Shown here: in pieces, positions 1 to 5,484 of the stretch | How the letters are laid out: every line of letters begins with the position of its first letter | Position numbering within the stretch: position 1 is the stretch's first letter | Assembly: GCA_903844785.1 (NCBI GenBank) | Contig: CAIMVB010000381.1 | Span: 1 to 6,472, forward strand | Reading direction: 5' to 3' | Length of the DNA: 6,472 nt | Source of the DNA: an uncultured Rhodospirillales bacterium | GTDB lineage: Bacteria; Pseudomonadota; Alphaproteobacteria; Acetobacterales; Acetobacteraceae | The notes under the pieces: generated by a model | Databases searched by the model: none | What the model was told of the DNA's origin: nothing | What the model saw: the letters and a program-made list of their open reading frames with translations, nothing else | Position numbers and translations under genes: made by a program

Positions 1-959
1 AGCCGGTTGCGGGTTTCTGGATCGGTGGCGGCTTCAAAGCTGGTGGCGCCGAAATCCCGCGCAACGGCTTCCACCGCCTCTGCCTGTTCCACGACACTGG
101 CGGGCGAGCCATGAAATTCCAGAAACAGCGTGGTGGTGGCAACGAATCCTTCCAGCTTGGAATAGCGGATGCAGGCTTCCATCTGATCCTCATCCAGTAA
201 TTCAATCCGCGCCACGGGAATGCCGCTTTGCATCACGGTGCTGACAGTTTCCACCGCTGCCGCTAAGGTAGGGAATTGGCAGACGGCGGCGCTGATGCCC
301 TCAGGAATGCCATGCAACCGCAGCCTGATTTTGGTGATGACACCAAGCGTGCCTTCAGATCCGATGAAAAGCCGCGTCAGATCATAGCCATTGGCAGCCT
401 TGCGCGTGCGCCCGCCGGTTTGAATGACGCGCCCATCCGCCAGCACCACTTCAAGCCCCAAAACATTCTCGCGAATGGTGCCATAGCGCACCGCATTAGT
501 GCCAGAAGCGCGCGTGGCGCACATGCCGCCAATGCTGCAATGGCTGCCGGGATCTACAGGGAAGAATAGCCCTTCGGCGCGCAGAAAATCATTCAAGGCT
601 TGCCGCGTGACACCTGGTTCGATCAGGCAATCCATATCCTCAGAATTTAGTTCCAACACCGCCGTCATTTGCGACAGATCGAGCGATATGCCGCCCCGCA
701 CCGGATTGACATGGCCTTCCAGCGATGTGCCGGCGCCGAAGGGCACCACCGGCACGCCATGCTGATGGCAAAGCGCCATGATGCGGCTGACTTCATCCGT
801 AGTCTGCACGAAGGCCACCGCATCGGGCAGGGTTGGCGGCGTGGTGTCTTCCCCCCGGCTATGCTGTTCACGCATGGCCTGGGCGGTGCTGAGCCTTTCA
901 CCCAGAAAGCCGCGGATGCTGGCAATAACCTGTTCTATGGCGGGGGCGCTGGCATTCAT
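1..959 (-). CDS. FAD-binding 2-hydroxyacid dehydrogenase (GlcD / D-lactate dehydrogenase LDHD type), C-terminus cut by the window edge
   Basis: The first 319 codons are visible; the gene runs off the left edge. The family oxidises D-lactate, glycolate or a related 2-hydroxyacid to the 2-oxoacid with FAD, passing electrons to cytochrome c or quinone. The FAD-binding PCMH domain is clear: PFGAGTSLEGHVNP at residues 73-86, DPGSHCSIGGMCATRASGTN at 136-155, YGTIRENVLGLEVVLADGR at 159-177, and NGYDLTRLFIGSEGTLGVIT at 190-209. The start of the FAD-oxidase C-terminal domain follows from about 220. Relatives are about 460-480 aa, so roughly a third is missing, including the C-terminal His-containing metal/substrate site that would help fix the substrate. 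The ATG at 959 is preceded by a GAGGAAA ribosome site (complement of 964-970). It is divergent from the aldolase gene. Exact substrate is not determinable; D-lactate dehydrogenase is the likeliest label. Confidence 0.9.
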   Translation of the reverse strand, partial: MNASAPAIEQVIASIRGFLGERLSTAQAMREQHSRGEDTTPPTLPDAVAFVQTTDEVSRIMALCHQHGVPVVPFGAGTSLEGHVNPVRGGISLDLSQMTAVLELNSEDMDCLIEPGVTRQALNDFLRAEGLFFPVDPGSHCSIGGMCATRASGTNAVRYGTIRENVLGLEVVLADGRVIQTGGRTRKAANGYDLTRLFIGSEGTLGVITKIRLRLHGIPEGISAAVCQFPTLAAAVETVSTVMQSGIPVARIELLDEDQMEACIRYSKLEGFVATTTLFLEFHGSPASVVEQAEAVEAVARDFGATSFEAATDPETRNR

Positions 960-997
960 GGTGTTTCCTCATCCCGCCGCCGCAAGGACGCAGGGGT

Positions 998-1020
998 GCA
1001 AATTCAAGGCTTCAAATTGC
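998..1020. promoter_or_regulatory. Candidate operator: 23-bp imperfect palindrome in the divergent gap
   Basis: The site is centred on G1009. The left arm reads GCAAATTCAAG and the right arm CTTCAAATTGC. Nine of eleven mirrored positions pair; the mismatches are 1002/1016 and 1005/1013. It also carries two direct TTCAA copies (1003-1007 and 1011-1015). It is much richer in A/T than the surroundings and sits about 40 bp from one start codon and 100 bp from the other, as expected for a dimeric repressor or activator site controlling both genes. No regulator gene is visible in the window, and I cannot name the binding family. Confidence 0.4.
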
Positions 1021-1104
1021 CGCGCCTGGGCCGGCGCGTCCAGCGGGGCGGGGCATCTTTCGGCCCAGCGCTTTCTGGCCTAGCCTTTCCGCCTCAGCGT
1101 CCCG

Positions 1105-1112
1105 AAGGAGGA
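1105..1112 (+). promoter_or_regulatory. Strong ribosome binding site that decides the aldolase start
   Basis: AAGGAGGA is a near-perfect Shine-Dalgarno match, 9 nt before the ATG at 1122. It marks that ATG as the real start, although the reading frame stays open upstream to 669 across the gap and into the antisense strand of the dehydrogenase gene. Confidence 0.85.
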
Positions 1113-1121
1113 AACAGGACA

Positions 1122-1883
1122 ATGCCGAATAAGGTCAAGCAGATGTGGAAGGCCGGCCAGGCCGTGGCCAATGGGTGGCTTGCCATCCCCAATGCCTTTT
1201 CGGCGGAAATGTTCGCCCAATCGGGCTGGGACAGCATAACCGTGGATATGCAGCATGGCGTGCAGGATTATCTTTCCTGCGTGGCGTGCTTCCAGGGCAT
1301 GCATCCGCATCCCGTCACCCCCATGGTGCGCGTGCCGTGGAATGAACCGGGCATCATTGGCAAGGTGCTGGATGCCGGCGCTTATGGCGTGATCTGCCCC
1401 ATGGTGAATACGCCGGAAGAAGCCCGCGCTTTGGTACAATATTGCAAATACCCGCCGCACGGCACGCGTTCCAATGGCCCGATCCGCGCCGGGCTTTATG
1501 GTGAAGGCGGTTCCTACCAAAAGACCGCGAATGACGAAATCCTGGTCATTCCCATGATCGAAACCAAGCAAGCGGTCGAGAATATCGGCGCCATTCTGGA
1601 TGTGCCGGGGATTGATGGCATTTACGTTGGGCCTTCGGATCTCTCCTTCTCCTATGGGTTGGAGCCGAAGCTGGACGTGGAAGACCCCTTCATCCTGGGC
1701 ATTTATGAAAAGCTGCTGGCGGAATGCGGCAAGCGCGGCATCTCAGCCGGGCTGCATTGCGGGTCCCCCGCCTATGCCAAGCGCATGATCAAAATGGGCT
1801 ATAAGCTGGTGACCATCGCCAATGAAGTCGCCATCATGGTCAATGCGGCCAAGGCGATTGTGAAAGACATTAAATCCGCCTGA
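1122..1883 (+). CDS. HpcH/HpaI family metal-dependent aldolase (2-keto-3-deoxy acid / 4-hydroxy-2-oxoacid aldolase type)
   Basis: This 253-aa protein has the usual length for class II pyruvate aldolases of the HpcH/HpaI family. They cleave 4-hydroxy-2-oxoacids to pyruvate and an aldehyde with a divalent metal, in a cytoplasmic TIM barrel. Visible landmarks are VDMQHG at 41-46 with the catalytic-type His45, MVRVPW at 68-73 with Arg70 (pyruvate-stabilising Arg in HpaI), YPPHGTRSNGP at 110-120, IPMIET at 143-148 with the metal ligand Glu147, and YVGPSDLS at 168-175 with the second metal ligand Asp173. HpaI numbering matches closely (H45, R70, E149, D175). The Gln that sits two residues before the metal Glu in HpaI (Q147) is Met145 here, so the substrate may differ from that of true HpaI. 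The start is chosen from AAGGAGGA at 1105-1112. The thioesterase gene follows after 3 nt, so the two probably share a message. Confidence 0.93.
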   Translation: MPNKVKQMWKAGQAVANGWLAIPNAFSAEMFAQSGWDSITVDMQHGVQDYLSCVACFQGMHPHPVTPMVRVPWNEPGIIGKVLDAGAYGVICPMVNTPEEARALVQYCKYPPHGTRSNGPIRAGLYGEGGSYQKTANDEILVIPMIETKQAVENIGAILDVPGIDGIYVGPSDLSFSYGLEPKLDVEDPFILGIYEKLLAECGKRGISAGLHCGSPAYAKRMIKMGYKLVTIANEVAIMVNAAKAIVKDIKSA

Positions 1884-1886
1884 ACC

Positions 1887-2315
1887 ATGGAACGTAGCAG
1901 CTTTCGCTACTTCTTCCCCCTGAGCGTCCGCTACAATGAAGTGGATGCTCAGGGCATTGTCTTCAACGCGCATTACCTGACCTGGTATGACATGGCGGTA
2001 TCCGCCTATATCCGTGCCGCCGGCTGGGATAATCGCGCTGAGATCAAGGCAAGTGGCGCGGATTTTCACGTTGTGCGCGCCTTGGTCGAATACAAAGTCG
2101 GCATTGGCCATGATGAGGAATTGGCGATTGGCGTGCGCACCACGCGGATTGGCAATTCCTCTATCGCTTTTCAGCCGGCGATTTTTCATGCCAATGGCGA
2201 AACATTGCTCGCAACCGGCGAAATCATCTGGGTCTGGACTGATCAAGCCAGCAAGCGGCCTATCCCTGTGCCGGATAGGCTGCGCGATCTGCTGACACGC
2301 TTTGATGCCGGGTAA
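1887..2315 (+). CDS. Acyl-CoA thioesterase, 4-hydroxybenzoyl-CoA thioesterase / YbgC family (hotdog fold)
   Basis: The 142-aa product is a single hotdog domain, the normal family length. Such enzymes hydrolyse acyl- or aroyl-CoA thioesters in the cytoplasm, usually as tetramers. The family hallmark is RYNEVDAQGIVFNAHYLTWY at residues 15-34: Asp20 matches the catalytic Asp17 of the Pseudomonas 4-hydroxybenzoyl-CoA thioesterase, and the following segment forms the CoA-side helix. A typical second half is present (VEYKVGIGHDEELAIGVRTT at 67-86). The ATG lies 3 nt after the aldolase stop and has no good Shine-Dalgarno sequence of its own, so translation is probably coupled. Substrate cannot be read from sequence. 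Linkage to an aldolase suggests CoA-ester turnover in a small catabolic operon, but this is inference. Confidence 0.92.
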   Translation: MERSSFRYFFPLSVRYNEVDAQGIVFNAHYLTWYDMAVSAYIRAAGWDNRAEIKASGADFHVVRALVEYKVGIGHDEELAIGVRTTRIGNSSIAFQPAIFHANGETLLATGEIIWVWTDQASKRPIPVPDRLRDLLTRFDAG

Positions 2316-2327
2316 GGCGCGGCCTTA
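2313..2327. terminator. Small hairpin between convergent genes, possible bidirectional terminator
   Basis: TAAGGC (2313-2318) and GCCTTA (2322-2327) form a perfect 6-bp stem around a 3-nt loop. It begins on the thioesterase stop codon and ends 2 nt before the dehydratase stop read on the other strand. An 8-bp palindrome TTAGCTAA (2325-2332) overlaps its right arm. There is no T-tract on either strand, so this is not a classical intrinsic terminator. Its position, covering nearly all of the 13-nt convergent gap, is the main argument for the role. Confidence 0.3.
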
Positions 2328-2328
2328 G

Positions 2329-3255
2329 CTAAACCACACTGCCCGGATCGCAATTCGCGCCACACAGCACTACGCCGATATGCGCGCCTGCCGGCGCGCG
2401 CCAGGCGCCGGAAAGCAACGCAGCCAGCGCCGCAGCACCGCCCGGTTCAGCCACGATGCGCAGCTTTTCCCACAGCCAGCGCCGCGCAGTGACAATCGCC
2501 TCATCCGGCAAGGTCACGCATTCGGCGCGGGTAGCGCCCAGCACCCCAAAAGCCAAGCGCCCGGCACGGCGCGCGCCAAGGCTATCGGCCGCAATGCCGC
2601 CCACCGGCACATCCACCGGTGCATCAGCCTTTTGCGCCATGGTCAGCGTGGCGCAGGCTTCCGGTTCCACCACCACCAGCCCGGCGCGGCCCGCATACCA
2701 GGTGCCAATGCCGCCAAACAGGCCGCCGCCGCCCGCCGCCACCAGCACATGGGTCACTTCCGGCGCATCCTGTTCCAATTCCAGCCCGATTGTGCCCTGG
2801 CCGGCCAGAACCTCATGCTGGTCATAGGCATGGACCAGCATGGCGCCGGTTTCCGCTGCGCGGGCTTCTGAGGCGATGCGCGCTTCCTCATAACTCGCGC
2901 CACCCACAATCAGCTTGGCGCCGAAGCTTTCAATGCGCGTGCGCTTCACCGCGGGGGTGGGCGCGGGGACGAAGATTTCTGCCGGCACGCCAAGGCTTTG
3001 CGCGGCATAGGCCACGGCCGCGCCGTGATTGCCGCCGGATGCCGCAATCACCCCAGCTTTCGGCACTGCGCCGGAAAGCAGCCGATTGAAGGCGCCGCGC
3101 GGCTTGAAGGACCCCGTCACTTGCAGGAATTCCAGCTTGAGCGTGACCGGGTGTTCCGTGCCCAATTCCCGGGGCGCCAGGCGCAGCACGGGCGTGCGGC
3201 GTATATGGGGGGCAATGCGCGCCATGGCGGCGCTGATGTCGCTTCGCTGGATCAT
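2329..3255 (-). CDS. PLP-dependent serine/threonine dehydratase (fold type II, no ACT domain)
   Basis: The 308-aa product deaminates L-threonine to 2-oxobutyrate and/or L-serine to pyruvate in the cytoplasm. PLP enzyme hallmarks occur in order: TGSFKPRGA at 47-55 with the Schiff-base Lys51, ASGGNHG at 72-78 (cofactor ring contact), the phosphate-binding glycine loop AAGGGGL at 173-179, VEPEA at 196-200, AEPGGAAAL at 269-277 and LCGANCD at 297-303. Biosynthetic IlvA is about 500 aa with C-terminal ACT-like domains. This one stops after the catalytic domain, so isoleucine feedback is not expected and a catabolic dehydratase is more likely. Serine racemases and related ammonia-lyases share the fold and cannot be excluded. 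The frame stays open to an ATG at 3402, but homology begins near residue 10 counted from the ATG at 3255, and the longer form would run into hprK. The Shine-Dalgarno sequence is weak. Confidence 0.88.
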   Translation of the reverse strand: MIQRSDISAAMARIAPHIRRTPVLRLAPRELGTEHPVTLKLEFLQVTGSFKPRGAFNRLLSGAVPKAGVIAASGGNHGAAVAYAAQSLGVPAEIFVPAPTPAVKRTRIESFGAKLIVGGASYEEARIASEARAAETGAMLVHAYDQHEVLAGQGTIGLELEQDAPEVTHVLVAAGGGGLFGGIGTWYAGRAGLVVVEPEACATLTMAQKADAPVDVPVGGIAADSLGARRAGRLAFGVLGATRAECVTLPDEAIVTARRWLWEKLRIVAEPGGAAALAALLSGAWRAPAGAHIGVVLCGANCDPGSVV

Positions 3256-3259
3256 GCCG

Positions 3260-3277
3260 GCAGGCTGCCCCGCCTGC
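3260..3277 (-). promoter_or_regulatory. Leader hairpin immediately before the dehydratase start
   Basis: Read on the dehydratase strand, GCAGGC and GCCTGC form a perfect 6-bp stem with a GGGGCA loop, ending 4 nt before the ATG. The only purine-rich candidate ribosome site, GGGG, is in the loop. This could modulate initiation, or be a chance GC-rich inverted repeat. Confidence 0.2.
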
Positions 3278-3316
3278 GCGGCCCCCGCAAGCGCGCTTCC
3301 CGTGCCTTGGCCTTTC

Positions 3317-3332
3317 TGGCATGAATGGTGCT
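3317..3332 (+). promoter_or_regulatory. Sigma-54-like -24/-12 promoter element upstream of hprK
   Basis: TGGCATG-AATG-GTGCT compares with the sigma-54 consensus TGGCACG-N4-TTGCW. The invariant GG (3318-3319) and GC (3330-3331) have the correct spacing, and 10 of 12 specified positions match (mismatches at 3322 and 3328). Transcription would begin near 3343, leaving a leader of about 48 nt before the hprK ATG. I see no good sigma-70-type promoter in the 135-bp gap. The enhancer site a sigma-54 activator would need is not identified. Confidence 0.35.
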
Positions 3333-3338
3333 GGAAAA

Positions 3339-3353
3339 GGCGCACAAAGCGCC
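3339..3353 (+). promoter_or_regulatory. Short stem-loop at the predicted 5' end of the PTS operon message
   Basis: GGCGC and GCGCC form a perfect 5-bp stem around ACAAA. It coincides with the transcription start predicted from the sigma-54-like element. It may be a 5' leader hairpin or small operator, but short GC inverted repeats are common in such DNA. Confidence 0.15.
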
Positions 3354-3390
3354 GCCACAGAAGGGGCCGGCGTGATGGCGCTGGCGGGCC

Positions 3391-3828
3391 ATGCTCATCC
3401 ACGCAAGCGCCGCGGCGCTCGGTTCAGAAGCGGTTTTGGTGCGCGGCCCATCGGGTGCCGGCAAATCCGATCTTGTGCTGCGCCTGATGACGCGCGGTTG
3501 GCAATTGGTGGCGGATGATCAGGTGATGATTGAAGGCACGCAGCTTGCCGCGCCGCCCGCCTTGCGCGGTATGCTGGAAATTCGCGGCCTTGGCATTTTT
3601 GAAGCGCTGCCCGTGGCCCCCTGCGCGCGGCTTTGCCTGGTGGTGGATTTGGTGCCGCGCGCCGATGTGCCGCGCCTGCCGGAACCCGCTTTTTGGCAAG
3701 GCCCGGCTGGCGCCGTGCCGCGCATCGCGCTGCACGCTTTTGATGATTCCATCTGCGAAAAAATCACTTACGCCCTGGCCGCCGCTTCCAGCAGGCTGCG
3801 GCAAAAAACAGGAGCCTTCGCGGCATGA
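3391..3828 (+). CDS. hprK: Short HPr kinase/phosphorylase (C-terminal catalytic domain only)
   Basis: This 145-aa protein corresponds to the catalytic half of HPr kinase/phosphorylase, which phosphorylates and dephosphorylates the regulatory Ser of HPr. Firmicute enzymes are about 310 aa; the N-terminal domain is absent, as usual in Alphaproteobacteria. Key features: His4, spaced 15 residues before the P-loop as in the full-length enzyme; Walker A GPSGAGKS at 19-26 with Lys25; LVADDQV at 39-45 with the acidic pair Asp42/Asp43; and the family signature EIRGLGIFE at 63-71. An in-frame stop at 3373-3375 limits the start to this ATG, whose Shine-Dalgarno sequence is weak. The stop overlaps the rapZ start by 4 nt (ATGA). 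Its target Ser is preserved in the HPr encoded downstream. Many alphaproteobacterial hprK genes follow the chvI/chvG two-component pair; here a divergent dehydratase gene lies upstream instead. Confidence 0.93.
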   Translation: MLIHASAAALGSEAVLVRGPSGAGKSDLVLRLMTRGWQLVADDQVMIEGTQLAAPPALRGMLEIRGLGIFEALPVAPCARLCLVVDLVPRADVPRLPEPAFWQGPAGAVPRIALHAFDDSICEKITYALAAASSRLRQKTGAFAA

Positions 3829-4760
3829 GCACCCCGGCGCGAGAGATCATTCTGGTCACCGGGCTTTCTGGCGCGGGCAAGGCTTCCATCCTGCGCGTCT
3901 TGGAAGATTTAGGCTTTGAGACGGTAGATAACCCGCCCATTTCCATCCTTGAATCGCTGGTGGGTGATGGGGTTTTGCCACTCGCTGCCGGGATTGATGC
4001 GCGCACGCGTGATTTCGATGCGGCGGCGGTATTGCGTGTGTTGGATCGGTTGCGGCTGCGCCCGGATATCAAGGTCTCATTGATCTTCGCCACCGCCGAG
4101 GATGAGGCGCTGCTCCGCCGCTACACCGAATCGCGTCGCCGCCATCCTCTGGCGCCGGGTGGGCCGATGGGGTCGCGCGTGCTGGAGGGCATTGCGCGGG
4201 AGAAGGCGCTGCTGGAAGCGCTGCGCGAAACGGCGGACCTGACCATCGATACATCCGACCTGCCGCTGGCTGATTTGCGCCGCATGATTGAAGGGCGCTT
4301 CGCCCCGGATGCGGCGGCGGGCTTGGCGGTTTCCGTGCTTTCCTTCGCCTACCCAAAGGGCCTGCCGCGCGAGGCGGATTTGGTTTTTGATGTAAGATTC
4401 TTGCGCAACCCGCATTATGATCCGGTGCTGCGCCCCATGACCGGGCAGGCCGCGCCGGTTGCCGCCTTCATTGAAGCCGATCCGGATTTTTCGGCCTTTT
4501 GGCAGAGGTTACGGGATTTTCTTGAGCTTTTGCTGCCACGCTACGCGGCCGAGGGGAAAAAATATTTCACGGTTGCGGTAGGCTGTACCGGGGGCAAGCA
4601 CCGTTCGGTCCTTGTAGCGGAGCGCTTGGCGGGGCATCTTCGGGAAGCCGGGTGGCGGGTTGATCTTGCTCACCGGGAATTGAAAAACGCTGGCGGACAG
4701 GTTAGCCCCGCTGGCTCTATTGCCGCTTCGGGCCAGGAGGCCCTTTCGCAAGCATCATGA
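3825..4760 (+). CDS. rapZ: RapZ (YhbJ/YvcJ) family nucleotide- and RNA-binding protein
   Basis: The 311-aa protein has both RapZ domains. The N-terminal P-loop domain (about 1-160) has VTGLSGAGKAS at 11-21, LEDLGFETVDNPP at 26-38 and LLRRYTESRRRHPL at 96-109. The C-terminal domain (about 168-290) has FDVRFLRNPHYDPVLRPMTG at 188-207 and VGCTGGKHRSV at 252-262. In E. coli RapZ this C-terminal domain binds small RNAs and senses glucosamine-6-phosphate; the residues known there (H190, T248, G249, H252, R253) correspond to H197, T255, G256, H259 and R260 here. In enterobacteria RapZ directs RNase E decay of GlmZ; the alphaproteobacterial role is unsettled, and location among PTS genes suggests a link to phosphotransfer or amino-sugar status. 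The last Walker A position (Ser/Thr) is Ala20. AGGAG at 3810-3814 precedes the ATG by 10 nt. The tail beyond about 290 is unconserved. The gene overlaps both neighbours by 4 nt. Confidence 0.94.
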   Translation: MSTPAREIILVTGLSGAGKASILRVLEDLGFETVDNPPISILESLVGDGVLPLAAGIDARTRDFDAAAVLRVLDRLRLRPDIKVSLIFATAEDEALLRRYTESRRRHPLAPGGPMGSRVLEGIAREKALLEALRETADLTIDTSDLPLADLRRMIEGRFAPDAAAGLAVSVLSFAYPKGLPREADLVFDVRFLRNPHYDPVLRPMTGQAAPVAAFIEADPDFSAFWQRLRDFLELLLPRYAAEGKKYFTVAVGCTGGKHRSVLVAERLAGHLREAGWRVDLAHRELKNAGGQVSPAGSIAASGQEALSQAS

Positions 4761-5182
4761 TTGGTCTCGTTTTGGTTTCGCATGGCAGGCTGGCCGAGGA
4801 ATTGCGGCTGGCGCTGGAACATATTGTCGGGCCGCAGCAAGCGGTCGCGACCGTCTGCATCGGGCCCGATGATGATATGGATTTGCGGCGGCGTGATATT
4901 CGCGATTCCATCGCGCAGGTGGATCAGGGCGATGGCGTTGTGGTGCTGACCGATATGTATGGCGGCACGCCTTCAAACCTTGCCATGCAGATGGTAGAAA
5001 CAGGCAAGCCGATTGAAGTGCTGGCAGGGGTTAATCTGCCTTTGCTGGTGAAGCTTGCGAAAATTCGTGGCAGTGAACCGCTGCATGAAGCGCTTGATCA
5101 CGCCAAGGCTGCTGGGCGCAAATATATCGCACTCGCGCGCGATGTGGCGGGTGCCAAGCCCAATGGCGGCGCCACGGAATGA
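4757..5182 (+). CDS. manX: PTS EIIA component, mannose family (single domain)
   Basis: This 141-aa protein is a stand-alone EIIA of the mannose/sorbose family, not the EIIAB fusion of E. coli ManX. It accepts phosphate from HPr on His9, in the N-terminal LVLVSHG strand (residues 4-10). The partner acid and active-site loop are in LTDMYGGTPSN at 64-74, with Asp66 assisting His9. EVLAGVNLPLLVKL at 87-100 is also typical. No EIIB, EIIC or EIID partner is visible, so a regulatory rather than transport function is likely, as inferred for the homologous alphaproteobacterial clusters. It overlaps rapZ by 4 nt (ATGA). The best Shine-Dalgarno sequence, AGGAGG at 4735-4740, is 16 nt from the ATG, longer than optimal, so initiation probably relies on coupling to rapZ translation. 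Confidence 0.94.
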   Translation: MIGLVLVSHGRLAEELRLALEHIVGPQQAVATVCIGPDDDMDLRRRDIRDSIAQVDQGDGVVVLTDMYGGTPSNLAMQMVETGKPIEVLAGVNLPLLVKLAKIRGSEPLHEALDHAKAAGRKYIALARDVAGAKPNGGATE

Positions 5183-5484
5183 CGGAAGCCGCCCCCGCCC
5201 CTTCTTCTGGCGGCATGGTGCTGCGCCGCAGCGTTGTTATTCCGAATAGTCGTGGTCTGCATGCCCGCGCTGCCGCCAAGCTGGTGGCGCTGGCGGAACG
5301 CTATTCCGCTTGCGTGAATGTGCTGCGTGATGGGCAAAGCGTGCCGGCCGTTTCCATCATGGGGCTGATGATGCTGGGCGCTGGGCGTGGCGCCGAAATT
5401 GTGATCGAAGCCGAAGGCTGGGACGCCAAGGAAGCGCTGGACGCGGTGGCCGCCTTGGTGGAAGCAGGCTTCCATGAAGAGTGA
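5179..5484 (+). CDS. ptsH: HPr phosphocarrier protein
   Basis: HPr carries phosphate from enzyme I to EIIA. The active-site motif is SRGLHARAAAK at residues 24-34 with His28 (His15 in standard numbering). The regulatory site is SIMGLMMLG at 59-67 with Ser59. Both lie exactly 13 positions later than in Bacillus HPr (His15, Ser46), so HprK next door has a proper target. At 101 aa it is slightly longer than the usual 85-90 because of about 12 extra N-terminal residues rich in Ala, Pro and Ser. Met13 (ATG at 5215) is an alternative start giving a standard-length HPr; the ATG at 5179 is preferred because its ATGA overlap repeats the pattern of the operon, but neither has a strong Shine-Dalgarno sequence. 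The usual Pro18 equivalent is Ala31, a common variation in Alphaproteobacteria. The residue before Ser59 is Val, where many HPrs have Lys or Arg. Confidence 0.93.
   Translation: MTEAAPAPSSGGMVLRRSVVIPNSRGLHARAAAKLVALAERYSACVNVLRDGQSVPAVSIMGLMMLGAGRGAEIVIEAEGWDAKEALDAVAALVEAGFHEE

Noticed and set aside
276..765. Plus-strand frames of 97 and 88 codons in the first kilobase
   Set aside because: They lie opposite a continuous minus-strand FAD oxidase frame with strong motifs and have no motif of their own.
669..1121. Upstream extension of the aldolase frame (404-aa version)
   Set aside because: It runs antisense through the dehydrogenase gene and across the gap, encodes no family sequence, and a strong ribosome site points to the ATG at 1122.
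960..1121. Sigma-70-type -35/-10 pairs in the divergent gap
   Set aside because: Several weak TTGAA-like and AT-containing boxes can be paired, but none has convincing spacing and match, so no promoter coordinates are given.
1743..2246. 167-codon minus-strand frame opposite the aldolase end and thioesterase
   Set aside because: Both plus-strand genes are clear family members, and the antisense product shows no domain.
3256..3402. N-terminal extension of the dehydratase to an ATG at 3402
   Set aside because: The extra 49 residues are low-complexity and unlike the family, and the extension would overlap the hprK start and the predicted hprK promoter.
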